A stretch of 64,000 nt of DNA from Dyadobacter frigoris (GCF_005280585.1 NZ_SZVO01000017.1:118668-182667); one strand, 5' to 3'; shown: positions 19,018 through 27,744, counted from the stretch's first letter. The notes: generated by a model from the sequence alone, not told the origin. Program-made: numbers and translations.

Positions 19018-19584
19018 TTAAAACAGCCAGTTCCAGGCTTCAGCAGTAATTACTTCCGCCTGTCTTGGGAAAATTTTAGTTGTCAAAACGCGGTGGACTT
19101 CTTCGTCCGCGTCAGCACAGCAATCGGCGAGTACGGTCAGCCGATAGTCTTTATCAGTAGCTTCGCGAAGGGTGGACAATACAACTCCACTGGTAGAAAT
19201 TCCGGTCAGTACAAGATGTTCGATCCGTTTTGCTCTTAAAACCACTTCCAGATCACTTCCTGTAAATGCGCTGATACGGCGTTTAGTGACGGTTATATCG
19301 CCTGGAAGAGGCGCCAAGTCCGGATAGACTTTCGTGAATTCTTCCATATTGACCTCTGATAACATCGGACTGGATGCAGTAAAGCCTTTGTTGTTCGTAC
19401 TGATTTCAGGCAGTCCTGCTCTGAAACCCAGCGTTACGTAAATGACAGGAATTCCATGGCTGCGGGCGGTGGCAATAGCATCCGCCACATTGCCGATGAG
19501 TTTCTGCTTATCGGCCAGCATCGCCAGGATTCCTGTCTGTAAATCCATGACCAAAAGTGCAGTATTTTTTGTGTTTTGTTCCAT
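19018..19584 (-). CDS. Isochorismatase-like hydrolase lacking the catalytic cysteine
   Basis: A 188-residue protein from MEQNTKNT (an alternative start lies three codons upstream at 19593). The isochorismatase fold is evident from ALLVMDLQTGI (catalytic Asp), VTKRRISAF (Lys) and the block LVLTGISTSGVVLSTLREA. In active cysteine hydrolases the last block usually reads G-x-x-T-D-x-C-V; here the Cys position is Val. It therefore belongs to the non-cysteine branch, which may be catalytically altered or have another role. The small membrane-protein gene and the MFS gene precede it on the same strand at short distances and may be co-transcribed. Confidence 0.85.
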   Translation of the reverse strand: MEQNTKNTALLVMDLQTGILAMLADKQKLIGNVADAIATARSHGIPVIYVTLGFRAGLPEISTNNKGFTASSPMLSEVNMEEFTKVYPDLAPLPGDITVTKRRISAFTGSDLEVVLRAKRIEHLVLTGISTSGVVLSTLREATDKDYRLTVLADCCADADEEVHRVLTTKIFPRQAEVITAEAWNWLF

Positions 19585-19607
19585 TTTTATCATATAAATC
19601 TGAAAAC

Positions 19608-19916
19608 TTAAACTTTGTCTTTACGGGTAAAATGTATTGAAGACCAAATGCTTATCAGTGCAAAGCCTGCGAAAAAAAGACCTGTTGAAAGATTGTCATC
19701 CGTTGAAACTTTCCCTAATTTGATAAGAAAACAGGCAGCGGTTAGATTAAAAAATGCCCAAAGAATATTGATCAACGGCGAAGATAAACCTTTTCCTGGC
19801 GGGTTTGAAAAAGGTGTTGGAAAAGTGTCTCCGGTTATTCCTTTGGTAAAATGAGGGACAAAATTTGCCAGGAACATACCGGCCCAAAAGCTGCTGAAAT
19901 AGTGATACCATGCCAT
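19608..19916 (-). CDS. Small conserved membrane protein, unknown function
   Basis: A 102-residue protein with about three hydrophobic segments (near residues 5-22, 49-65 and 78-95). The N-terminus WYHYFSSFWAGMFLANFVPH resembles small predicted membrane proteins of Bacteroidota, but I recognise no named family. It lies between the isochorismatase-like gene and the MFS gene, all on the minus strand, with gaps of 23 and 45 bases, which suggests co-transcription under the TetR-type control described upstream. The conserved loop PHFTKGITGDTFPTPF with several Pro and Thr is notable. No catalytic motif was seen. Confidence 0.7.
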   Translation of the reverse strand: MAWYHYFSSFWAGMFLANFVPHFTKGITGDTFPTPFSNPPGKGLSSPLINILWAFFNLTAACFLIKLGKVSTDDNLSTGLFFAGFALISIWSSIHFTRKDKV

Positions 19917-19961
19917 AAATAGGAGTGTTTTAGATGAAAGATGTGACTGGTTAGAATGGAT

Positions 19962-21215
19962 TTATTTTTCTGCTTTTTTGTCATTCGGTCTGGTTTCGCC
20001 GAATTGTTTTAATATATATTTTGAAAAGATTGCAGCGATAATCAGGGCGAGTATTCCCTGGTAAAACATGGTTAGCGGAGCGGAGACTTTTTGAGAAACC
20101 ATCCCGACAAGCAAACTCCCCAAAGGCAGCATTCCAAAATAAGCCATCGCGACATAACTCATCACGCGGCCGCGCATTTCGGGAGCAGACTGCATCTGTA
20201 TTATCGTAATGCCGGCCGTCATCGGGGAAAGCGATCCAAATCCTATGACAATAGCAAAGGGTATCGCGGCCGGTAAATATTGAATGCGGGAAAAAAAGAT
20301 CAATCCTGCCCCCAAAATGGCAACACTTACCAGCAGTACCAGTTTTAAGTGGCTTACCTCTTTAATGGATGCCATAAATAAACTGCCCATAATGGCACCC
20401 AAACCTATGAAACTGCTGATATAACCATAAGTAGCCGCGTCGCCTTTATAGATAATTTTGGCAAAAACGGGCATCATCGTATCATAAGGCAGGACAAAAA
20501 GGCTTAATAGGACGAGCATCAGCATGACCAGGCCAATCAGCGGTGTGTCTTTCAGGTAGGCAAATCCTTCGGCAAGCTCGGTGATGACTTTCTTTTTTAT
20601 TAATGGCGGTTGAAATGCTGGTAGTTTCATCAGCAGAAGTGAGCCGATTACAGCAACAAAGCTTACCGCATTTACTGAAAAGCAGATGCCTGCTCCAAAT
20701 TCATTTAGCACGATGCCTGATAATGCCGGGCCTACAAGCCTGGCAATATTGACCATGGCCGAATTGAGTGCCAGCGCATTAGGCAAATCTTCCTTGTTGT
20801 TGATCATGTCGTGCACCATGGGTTGTCTGGCCGGTACATCGAAGGCGTTGATGATACCAAGCACAACACTTAGCGTTAATATTTCCCAAATCACATAATG
20901 ATTTTGAAGGATTAAAGTGGCCAGCATTACCGCCTGTATCATGGAGGCAGTTTGGGTAACGAGCAGTATTTTATAACGACTGTACCGATCGGAAACGATT
21001 CCGCCGAAAAGGGATAGCAAAAAGGAGGGGAACTGTTGGGCAAATACCGCCAGACCGAGCATAAAGACCGAGTGCGTCATCGAATATATGACCCAACTAA
21101 CAGCAGTGCGCTGCATCCAGGTGCCAATCTGTGAAACCGATTGACCGCAAAAAAACAATGTATAATTGCGGTTTTCAAATGCGCGGAAGGTGCTTGTTAT
21201 ACGTTCTGTCCTCAT
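19962..21215 (-). CDS. MFS transporter, EntS/MFS_3-like
   Basis: A 417-residue protein starting at the ATG of MRTERITSTF; a TTG lies three codons upstream. It has about 12 TM helices and the MFS loop-2/3 motif GGIVSDRYSRYKIL. The early signature FCGQSVSQIGTWMQRTAVSWV is typical of MFS_3 exporters related to enterobactin exporter EntS. The substrate is unknown. A perfect 13-bp inverted repeat sits 29-59 bases upstream of its ATG, and a related site lies upstream of the adjacent TetR gene, so it is probably repressed by that regulator. Confidence 0.9.
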   Translation of the reverse strand: MRTERITSTFRAFENRNYTLFFCGQSVSQIGTWMQRTAVSWVIYSMTHSVFMLGLAVFAQQFPSFLLSLFGGIVSDRYSRYKILLVTQTASMIQAVMLATLILQNHYVIWEILTLSVVLGIINAFDVPARQPMVHDMINNKEDLPNALALNSAMVNIARLVGPALSGIVLNEFGAGICFSVNAVSFVAVIGSLLLMKLPAFQPPLIKKKVITELAEGFAYLKDTPLIGLVMLMLVLLSLFVLPYDTMMPVFAKIIYKGDAATYGYISSFIGLGAIMGSLFMASIKEVSHLKLVLLVSVAILGAGLIFFSRIQYLPAAIPFAIVIGFGSLSPMTAGITIIQMQSAPEMRGRVMSYVAMAYFGMLPLGSLLVGMVSQKVSAPLTMFYQGILALIIAAIFSKYILKQFGETRPNDKKAEK

Positions 21216-21243
21216 GATTACCAAACATTATATATTTTTAAAC

Positions 21244-21274
21244 TTTTCGACAAAATTTATCATTTTGTCGAAAA
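21244..21274. promoter_or_regulatory. TetR-type operator upstream of the MFS gene
   Basis: A perfect inverted repeat with arms TTTTCGACAAAAT and ATTTTGTCGAAAA and a 5-base spacer. It lies between the TetR stop and the MFS start codon. The half-site ATTTTGTCGAAA recurs upstream of the TetR gene itself, as expected for an autoregulated TetR repressor that controls a neighbouring pump. The lack of a following U-tract on the relevant strand and the recurrence argue against a terminator, although a dual role remains possible. Confidence 0.65.
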
Positions 21275-21288
21275 AAGAGCAAAATTTT

Positions 21289-21906
21289 TTATTTTTTTAA
21301 TCCTTGTATCACCATTGTTATTAATACATCCATGGAAGAACCAATTCTACTAAAATCATTTTCAATGACCATCTCACGTTTAATTCCGTGGATCGTTGCC
21401 AGCAAAACAAATTGTATGGATTGCTGCTCGTTTTGGTCCATAACGCGCAGTTCCTGATTTTCAATTCCTTCCTTTAAAATCCGGCTGACCATATCATTTT
21501 CCTTATCCATGATCCGCTGGCGAATTGCTTGTTTGGCTTTGTTGTAATCCGAAAGTTCGGCAGCGTCCATGCCCTCATCGATCGTGCTGAAAAATGATCT
21601 TTTATTTTGCGCCGCAGTCAGTTTGGTCAGGCAAAATGCGCGCAATTTTTTTTCGGCAGTAGTTTCCCTTTCGACGGCCTGAGAAATGGTCATAAGCATA
21701 TCGAGGATTTCGGCATCAACGACCGCTTCAAATATTTCTTCCTTGCTTTTGTAGTAATAATAAAGCGAACTTCTTCCTTTTCCGATAGCCTTGGCCACAT
21801 CATCCATCGTAACCTTGCGCAGGCCATATTTCTGAAAAAGCTGCTTGGCCGCCAGAAGGATCTGCTGCTGAATGACTTCATCTTTGGCTGGACTACGGAC
21901 GATCAT
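21289..21906 (-). CDS. TetR/AcrR-family transcriptional regulator
   Basis: A 205-residue protein with an N-terminal TetR helix-turn-helix (LFQKYGLRKVTMDDVAKAIG followed by the SSLYYYYKSKEEIF recognition and tail segment). The C-terminal ligand domain is all-helical and variable. It stands directly upstream of the MFS gene on the same strand. The two related inverted-repeat sites flanking the gene suggest that it represses itself and the exporter and is released by an exported compound. The inducer is unknown. Confidence 0.92.
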   Translation of the reverse strand: MIVRSPAKDEVIQQQILLAAKQLFQKYGLRKVTMDDVAKAIGKGRSSLYYYYKSKEEIFEAVVDAEILDMLMTISQAVERETTAEKKLRAFCLTKLTAAQNKRSFFSTIDEGMDAAELSDYNKAKQAIRQRIMDKENDMVSRILKEGIENQELRVMDQNEQQSIQFVLLATIHGIKREMVIENDFSRIGSSMDVLITMVIQGLKK

Positions 21907-21948
21907 TTGACGAGGAAATTAAATAGACAATTGTAAAATTAAAGAAAG

Positions 21949-21975
21949 TAAACATAATGTCAAATTTTGTCGAAA
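21949..21975. promoter_or_regulatory. Second, degenerate TetR operator upstream of the TetR gene
   Basis: The 12-base half-site ATTTTGTCGAAA (21964-21975) exactly matches one arm of the operator at 21244-21274. Its partner arm (taaacataat) is only partly symmetrical. It lies 43 bases upstream of the TetR start codon, a sensible place for autorepression. The rest of the 336-bp gap to the nucleotidyltransferase gene is AT-rich and shows no coding frame. Confidence 0.5.
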
Positions 21976-22242
21976 TGTTTAATTAAATTTTAATTTCAAA
22001 AACTCACATATCATTACCACAGCTATTAAGCGCGTCCTAAGTTGCCGTACAGTCAAATCCGGAACGGCCTGTTTTTCTCTTTTTTAATGAGATCACGAGG
22101 TTCAGCATTATTTTTCAAACAAATTTATTGGGCGAAAGCTGTTATCTTTCACACCAATTTTCGATCTGTTTCTATGGACAACTTCGGAAGGAATAAGGTT
22201 TTAAAGGGGATTTTACTATAAATTTAAACTAACCCAATTTTT

Positions 22243-23025
22243 ATGCGACCAGTGTATTTTCAGGAATTTGTCAATTCCTTTTCAGACATTCTTTCCTTTA
22301 ACGAAGAATTCGTAGCACTTGCAGCGGGAGGCTCATGGATTGACGGGCGAATGGACCGGTATTCAGATATTGATCTGGTCATAGTGCATAAATCCGAAAC
22401 ACTTCCTTTGCCGCAAAAAAAGGCGCTGGCCGAATCAGCCGGTGAATTACTTGCATGTTTTACGGGAGAACATGTTGGCGAGCCGCGTTTATTGATTTGT
22501 CTGTTTAACAATCCTTTACTTCATGTCGATCTTAAATTTGTTCACCTCGGAGATATGGCTATGAGAGTTGAAGATCCGGTCGTGATTTGGGAGCGTAACA
22601 AGGTACTGACAACTTTACTTAGCAAATCCGATGCAGAATTTCCATATCCCGATTTACAATGGATCGAAGACCGGTTCTGGATCTGGATTCATTATGCGGC
22701 GACAAAGATTGGCCGTGGAGAATTTTTTGAGACTACGACATTTTTATCTTTTATCCAGCAAACTGTATTAGGACCTTTGGCTTTGATAAAAAATAAGGAA
22801 CTTCCCAAAGGTGTAAGAAAACTTGAAACGCTTTTACCAGAACATGATTTGCAGTTCATGAGCAGTACCATGGCAGATCATAACCGGGAATCGTGTTTAA
22901 CCGCTTTATATAACGCGGTTCACTATTATCGTATTTTAAGAGAATCGGTCAGTTCGTCATCACTTGAATGTAACAAGCCGGCTGAGAAGGCTGTGATGGA
23001 CTATCTTTCCGAAATATCAGTCTGA
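22243..23025 (+). CDS. Nucleotidyltransferase-domain protein
   Basis: A 260-residue protein with a polymerase-beta-type nucleotidyltransferase motif near the N-terminus: AAGGSWIDGRMDRYSDIDL, i.e. the G[GS] loop followed by the D-x-D metal ligands. A further acidic strand (HVDLKFVHL) may provide the third carboxylate. The C-terminal half is helical, as in aminoglycoside or lincosamide adenylyltransferase-like proteins and some stand-alone minimal nucleotidyltransferases. The substrate is unknown. Neighbours give no functional clue; it is transcribed alone. Confidence 0.75.
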   Translation: MRPVYFQEFVNSFSDILSFNEEFVALAAGGSWIDGRMDRYSDIDLVIVHKSETLPLPQKKALAESAGELLACFTGEHVGEPRLLICLFNNPLLHVDLKFVHLGDMAMRVEDPVVIWERNKVLTTLLSKSDAEFPYPDLQWIEDRFWIWIHYAATKIGRGEFFETTTFLSFIQQTVLGPLALIKNKELPKGVRKLETLLPEHDLQFMSSTMADHNRESCLTALYNAVHYYRILRESVSSSSLECNKPAEKAVMDYLSEISV

Positions 23026-23274
23026 CTTATTTCTGGCAGTTTTAGTGCGGGTTTTATACTTATTGTGTTTTTCGAAATTTAAGGAAATAAGGCTCTGTCT
23101 GAAGATATTACAAGTTTATGAAATCCGCTTTGGCCATTTATTTTCCAAAAATGGGTTCGGCAAAAGCCGGGTATAAATATTCATTTTGTCGGGTTCTGGC
23201 GTGCGAATTGTATTACTTTTACACAGTTCAGTTTGTTTCTGCGCTGACAATAATTCAATATAAAAATAGCCATT

Positions 23275-23601
23275 ATGAGTGAAGTGAATTTTAGTGAAGC
23301 CGTAATCAGGTCTGAAAAAATAAGGGAGCTATATCATCAGTTGGAAATGAAATACCACGGCAGTGAATGGAGCGTTCAGGAAGATGCCCTGGCTTTTCTT
23401 ACCGATGCCGGACTTGTTGGCCGGTTGGCCATGGCCCGGCAAAACCGCTGGCCGAAAGGAGATAATACTGTCCCGGAATTAGAACATAAATTGGGAGAAT
23501 GCATTTGGTGGCTAATTGTTTTGGCAGATCGAATGGATATAAATATTCACGATGCATTGGATGGCTTTCTGAGTAAAACGGAGAAGATGTTGGAGAAGTA
23601 G
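23275..23601 (+). CDS. MazG-like nucleotide pyrophosphohydrolase family protein
   Basis: A 108-residue all-helical protein. The segment FLTDAGLVGRLAMARQNRWP followed by ELEHKLGECIWWLIVLADRM resembles the MazG-like fold, where E-x-x-E and a later E/D-x-x-W/Y-L-x-x-LA block bind Mg and hydrolyse NTPs. The acidic cluster is weaker than in classical MazG, so activity is uncertain. It is monocistronic and convergent with the ABC permease gene. A weak hairpin (ATTGGA-g-ATAT / ATATTCCAAT) lies in the gap, without a clear U-tract. Confidence 0.65.
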   Translation: MSEVNFSEAVIRSEKIRELYHQLEMKYHGSEWSVQEDALAFLTDAGLVGRLAMARQNRWPKGDNTVPELEHKLGECIWWLIVLADRMDINIHDALDGFLSKTEKMLEK

Positions 23602-23690
23602 ACGTTGAAATTGGAGATATTCAAATATTCCAATCGAAATATAAGAGAGCCCTTATTTTTTAATTTGATTAAAGAATGCTTGTGATCTTA

Positions 23691-24809
23691 TTAATTGGTC
23701 TTCCTGTAATTCCATATCGCCCATCCATTCAGGACTGCCGCAAAGCCGACCAGATATAAAAACTCCATTTTTACATCGTCAAAACTGCTTCCTTTCAGAA
23801 TGATCATCCGGTCTGTTTTGACAAAATGTGCCACGGGTGTCATATCGGAAATTACTTTTGCCCAACCCGGCATTCCGTCTGTCGATGTGAAAAAACCGCT
23901 CATTAAAATGAAGATCATTATGAAGAAAAAGGCGACAAACATCGCCTGAACCTGATTGTCGCTATAAGTCGAAATGAGAAGACCGAATCCCAGCAGCGCA
24001 ATAAGATATACTGCTGCAAAGGCATAAAGGGTAAGAAAACTTCCACGCGGAACGATCCCGTAGACAAGCCAGCTGATGGTTAGCCCTAGTGTAAAAACAA
24101 TCATCCCAATCACCCAAAAAGGAATCAGTTTGCCCAGGATGAATTCCCATTTTTTTATTGGTGTTACATTAATCTGCTCAATGGTTCCTACTTCTTTTTC
24201 CTTGACAATATTTAACGCTGTCACAAAGCCACCGATCATCGTCAGCAGTAAAACCAGAATCGCAGGAACGACATTGTATTTGTATTCGGCTCTTGGATTA
24301 AACCAGTTTGTATACCTAATATCGATCGCTCCCTGCTGCTCAGGTGCAATAGCTCCGCGAAGATTCATGTCAATATTGACATTAAAATCGGTGATAATCG
24401 AATTCAGATATTGTCCGCCGATTCCTGCTTTGGTGCCATTTATAGCGTCTACTGAAATTCCAATTTTCTGGACACCCTCACGTACCAGGTTCCGCTCGAA
24501 ACCAGCCGGGATTTCCATTACAAGATCGGCTTGCCCTTTTTCAATATAGGCCAATGATTTTTTAAAGGAAGTTTCGGCGCTTACTACTTTGAAATAACCG
24601 GACGAGGCAATTTTTGAAATAAGTTTCTGGGAATAAGTACTGTGATCGTTATCGACAATTGAAATATTGATACTTTTTACATCAAAATCCATTGCAAGCG
24701 GAAAAATCACGAGCTGGATAATTGGGAGCATAAACATAATGCGCAGGATCGTCGTGTCGCGCCGGATCTGCCGGAATTCCTTCTGTAATATAAAACCAAG
24801 CACTTTCAT
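23691..24809 (-). CDS. ABC-2 type permease, YbhR/YbhS-like (second of pair)
   Basis: A 372-residue membrane protein with one N-terminal TM segment, a large extracytoplasmic domain (about residues 45-175) and five C-terminal TM segments including the family motif NIVKEKEVGTIEQINVTPIK. It overlaps the preceding permease gene by four bases (ATGA). The two would form the heterodimeric membrane part of an exporter of the YbhFSR type, powered by the two ATPases upstream. It is the last gene of the operon. Confidence 0.9.
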   Translation of the reverse strand: MKVLGFILQKEFRQIRRDTTILRIMFMLPIIQLVIFPLAMDFDVKSINISIVDNDHSTYSQKLISKIASSGYFKVVSAETSFKKSLAYIEKGQADLVMEIPAGFERNLVREGVQKIGISVDAINGTKAGIGGQYLNSIITDFNVNIDMNLRGAIAPEQQGAIDIRYTNWFNPRAEYKYNVVPAILVLLLTMIGGFVTALNIVKEKEVGTIEQINVTPIKKWEFILGKLIPFWVIGMIVFTLGLTISWLVYGIVPRGSFLTLYAFAAVYLIALLGFGLLISTYSDNQVQAMFVAFFFIMIFILMSGFFTSTDGMPGWAKVISDMTPVAHFVKTDRMIILKGSSFDDVKMEFLYLVGFAAVLNGWAIWNYRKTN

Positions 24810-25912
24810 TGTAATCTGATTTTAAAATTTTTCAAAGCAATACCCAGCAAAACGACAGTCATTCCGGTTAATATCAGCGTTTCTTTCCAGACGTATTTGA
24901 AACCAAGTCCTTTTAACATCACCGCTTTGACAATAATGAAATACCAACGAGCCGGAATGATGTGCGAAATAATCTGAAATGGCAGCGGCATGTTTTCAAG
25001 CGGAAAAAGAAAACCTGTAAATATCAGTGTCGGAAGCATCATTCCCATCATGGAAAGAAGCATTGCAGTTTGCTGGGAATTGGTAATATTGGAGATCATT
25101 AAACCCAGTGAAAGACAGGTAATAATAAAAAGTACGCTCTCAAAAAACAATAGAAAAACGTTGCCCTTGATCTGAACATCGAGTAAATAAACCGCCAGCA
25201 GCAAAATCATGATGACATTGATCATCGATAAAAGAAGGTAAGGGATGGCCTTGGCAATTAATACGAAAACAGGTTTGAATGGTGAAACAAGTAATACTTC
25301 CATGGTTCCCAATTCCTTTTCCTTCACCACTGCAACTGAGGTTAGGGTGGTACAAACGATCATCAAAACAAGCGCCATTACACCCGGAATGAAATTCAGC
25401 GAACCGTTTCCCTCTTCGTTGTAAAGCATTCTTGTTTCAGGAATAATCCGGTATGATAAAGCAGGGGAAGGAGCAATCAGTTGCTGATAGTCTACGATAA
25501 TGGCTGTCAGATAATTGACGACGGTTTTTGCAATGTTTGGGTCAGAGCCATCTGCAATAATCTGGACCTGAGCCTTACCCAAATGCAGCAGATCATCACC
25601 GAAATGTGCCGGAAAGATAAGCGCACATTTGACGTTTCCTTTCTTAAAAGTCTTCTCTATATCGTTATAATTCAGAACCGATTCCTGGATCTGAAAGTAA
25701 GAGGAAGCCTTGATTTTATTGATAATCTGCCGGGAATTAATGTCTTTGGCATTATCCAAAATAATGATCTCAATGTTTTTCACCTCATTGGTCAAGGCAA
25801 AGCCGAAGAGGATTATTTGTACGACGGGCAGGCCGAACATGATTAATAGCGTTCTCCTGTCACGGAATACGTGAAAGAATTCTTTCCTTATAAAAACCAA
25901 TAGCTGCTTCAT
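24806..25912 (-). CDS. ABC-2 type permease, YbhS-like (first of pair)
   Basis: A 368-residue protein starting at MKQLLVFIRKE; upstream in-frame codons run into the palindromic repeat and are rejected. The topology is the same as its partner: an N-terminal TM segment, an extracytoplasmic domain, then about five TM segments with VAVVKEKELGTMEVLLVSPF. It overlaps the next permease start by four bases. A 116-bp palindromic element separates it from the second ATPase gene, so mRNA structure there may set permease expression relative to the upstream genes. Confidence 0.9.
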   Translation of the reverse strand: MKQLLVFIRKEFFHVFRDRRTLLIMFGLPVVQIILFGFALTNEVKNIEIIILDNAKDINSRQIINKIKASSYFQIQESVLNYNDIEKTFKKGNVKCALIFPAHFGDDLLHLGKAQVQIIADGSDPNIAKTVVNYLTAIIVDYQQLIAPSPALSYRIIPETRMLYNEEGNGSLNFIPGVMALVLMIVCTTLTSVAVVKEKELGTMEVLLVSPFKPVFVLIAKAIPYLLLSMINVIMILLLAVYLLDVQIKGNVFLLFFESVLFIITCLSLGLMISNITNSQQTAMLLSMMGMMLPTLIFTGFLFPLENMPLPFQIISHIIPARWYFIIVKAVMLKGLGFKYVWKETLILTGMTVVLLGIALKNFKIRLQ

Positions 25913-25925
25913 AGTATCTTTTTTC

Positions 25926-26041
25926 AGGTTACACAGAGAACCACGGAGCGGAGGCCGCGCGGGTAAAAAGAGAGCCACGGAGTTGTCTGCAAATAAATCT
26001 CTGTGTCCCTCTTTTTTACTCTGTGAACCTCCGTGTAACCT
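25926..26041. repeat. 116-bp palindromic intergenic repeat inside the ABC-exporter operon
   Basis: The outer ends are complementary (AGGTTACAC and GTGTAACCT). The arms extend inward as related units of the type ACAGAG-nn-CCACGGAG on the left and their complements on the right. An inner pair (GTAAAAAGAGAGCCACGGAG with its imperfect complement ending in TTTTTTAC) continues the stem around a central loop. It fills the gap exactly from the ATPase stop to just before the permease start. It looks like a dispersed, non-coding, fold-back element of the REP/MITE type. I recall similar CCACGGAG-type repeats in other Bacteroidota genomes but could not check. Confidence 0.75.
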
Positions 26042-26788
26042 TCATTCTCCGGAGCGTTTTGCCCCACGAGCCAGTTGATAAAAAACCTCATCCATCGAAT
26101 TGACCCCAAACTCCTTTTTTAAATTTGCAGGAGAATCCAGTGCTTCTAACTTTCCGTCCACCATTACCGAAATCCGGTTACAGTATTCCGCTTCATCCAT
26201 ATAATGTGTGGTCACAAAAATGGTGATGCCCGAAGCGGCTGCCTGGTAAATCATATCCCAAAACTGCCGCCTTGTTACCGGATCCACTCCGCCGGTTGGT
26301 TCATCCAGAAAAACAATTTGCGGACGGTGAAAAATGGCTACTGAAAATGCGAGTTTTTGTTTCCAACCCAGCGGCAATTCTCCGACCAGTTTTTTCGCTT
26401 CGGACTGCAACCCCAGCGTCATGATTAATTCATCGCTTCGTTTTTTTATTTCTTTTCCGGGCACACCATACACACCGCCATAAAATTCAATGTTTTCAAG
26501 CACCGTCAGGTTTTCGTAAAGAGAAAACTTCTGGCTCATGTAGCCAATGTTTTTCTTGATACTTTCCTGCTGTTTGTAAACATCAAAACCAGCTACCGTC
26601 GCTGTTCCGGAAGTAGGGTAGGACAGTCCGCACAAAATCCTCATCGCTGTGGTTTTTCCAGCTCCATTGGCACCCAGAAATCCAAATATTTCCCCTTTTG
26701 CAACTTCAAATGAAATCTTATTGACAGCATAAAAATCGCCAAACTGCTTAGTTAGATCTTTGCAAATGATGGCTTTATTATCTTCCAT
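26042..26788 (-). CDS. ABC transporter ATP-binding protein, YbhF C-half-like
   Basis: A 248-residue ATPase with Walker A GANGAGKTT and Walker B IVFLDEPTGGVD. The signature loop is degenerate (GELPLGWKQKLA instead of LSGGQ), which is typical of the second nucleotide-binding domain of YbhF-like proteins. It follows the first ATPase by 11 bases. In E. coli YbhF the two domains are fused; here they are separate genes. It energises the two downstream permeases together with its partner. Confidence 0.92.
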   Translation of the reverse strand: MEDNKAIICKDLTKQFGDFYAVNKISFEVAKGEIFGFLGANGAGKTTAMRILCGLSYPTSGTATVAGFDVYKQQESIKKNIGYMSQKFSLYENLTVLENIEFYGGVYGVPGKEIKKRSDELIMTLGLQSEAKKLVGELPLGWKQKLAFSVAIFHRPQIVFLDEPTGGVDPVTRRQFWDMIYQAAASGITIFVTTHYMDEAEYCNRISVMVDGKLEALDSPANLKKEFGVNSMDEVFYQLARGAKRSGE

Positions 26789-26799
26789 AAGGTTAGAAA

Positions 26800-27738
26800 T
26801 TAGTGCGTTGGCTTCTGTGTTTTCTCTTGCATCAGACGGATGAAACTGTCCTCAATTCCAGGTGTAATTTGCTGTATAAAAATATCGTTATGACCTTTTT
26901 GAGCAGCAAATTCTTTCAGATCTTCTATATCACTGCCGCCATTTTCTTTCAAAGTGATATGAAGAAATTCACCAAAAGCATAACAGCTATCCACCTTTGC
27001 GTCTGACCGGAAATCGTTCAGCAGTTTGTAAATGTTTTCCGATTTTGCAGCAAAAAGCGTAGTAGGGAATGACTTGATAATATTTTCTGGTGTGTCCACG
27101 CTCATGATTTCTCCATTCTGAATCAGGGCAATCCTTTCGCATAAATTCGCCTCGTCCATGTAAGGGGTTGACACCAGGATCGTGATTCCTTTCTCCTTCA
27201 AAGCTTTTAGCATAGCCCAGAATTCTTTACGTGAAACCACGTCAACGCCCGTTGTGGGTTCATCCAAAAGCAATACTTCCGGTTTGTGGATCAGCGCGCA
27301 GCAAAGTGCCAGTTTCTGTTTCATACCGCCGGAAAGTTTTCCGGCGCGACGGTCACTGAAAGGTTTGATCTGATCATATATATCCTTGATCAGCTCATAA
27401 TTTTCATCAATGGTTGTGCCGAAAATGGCAGCGAAAAATTCAAGATTTTCCTTTATTGTTAAATCCTGATACAAAGAGAATTTTCCAGGCATATAACCAA
27501 CCCGGTTACGGATCTGCTGATAATCTTTTACCACATCAAAACCGGCCACCGTTGCGCTGCCGCTATCAGCCAATAAAACAGTTGTCAGAATGCGGAACAG
27601 GGAGGTTTTTCCAGCTCCATCCGAACCAATCAATCCAAAAAGTTCTCCTTTTTTTACTTTAAAGGAAACTTCATGCACTGCCCGGAGCTTTCCCTTATCG
27701 TAGGTTTTGGAGATTTTATGAAGTTCTACTGCGTTCAT
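26800..27738 (-). CDS. ABC transporter ATP-binding protein, YbhF N-half-like
   Basis: A 312-residue ATPase with Walker A GSDGAGKTS, canonical signature KLSGGMKQKLALCCALI and Walker B VLLLDEPTTGVD. The C-terminal extension of about 90 residues ends in KPTH and resembles the linker region of fused YbhF proteins. The gene begins 6 bases after the adaptor gene. Pairing of one canonical and one degenerate signature suggests an asymmetric heterodimer. Confidence 0.92.
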   Translation of the reverse strand: MNAVELHKISKTYDKGKLRAVHEVSFKVKKGELFGLIGSDGAGKTSLFRILTTVLLADSGSATVAGFDVVKDYQQIRNRVGYMPGKFSLYQDLTIKENLEFFAAIFGTTIDENYELIKDIYDQIKPFSDRRAGKLSGGMKQKLALCCALIHKPEVLLLDEPTTGVDVVSRKEFWAMLKALKEKGITILVSTPYMDEANLCERIALIQNGEIMSVDTPENIIKSFPTTLFAAKSENIYKLLNDFRSDAKVDSCYAFGEFLHITLKENGGSDIEDLKEFAAQKGHNDIFIQQITPGIEDSFIRLMQEKTQKPTH

Positions 27739-27744
27739 TTTTAA

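Noticed and set aside
18919..19239. A 106-codon open frame on the plus strand opposite the isochorismatase gene.
   Set aside because: It runs antisense to the well-supported hydrolase gene and its translation shows no family-like pattern.
21244..21274. The TetR-side inverted repeat as a simple rho-independent terminator.
   Set aside because: The stem is AT-rich and its half-site recurs upstream of the TetR gene, which fits an operator better; a minor termination role cannot be excluded.
23182..23195. ATTTTGTCGGG near the MazG-like gene as a further TetR site.
   Set aside because: Only nine bases match the half-site and there is no dyad.
23610..23640. Hairpin ATTGGA-g-ATAT / ATATTCCAAT between convergent genes as a terminator.
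   Set aside because: The stem is short and bulged and no T-run follows, so it was not listed as a feature.
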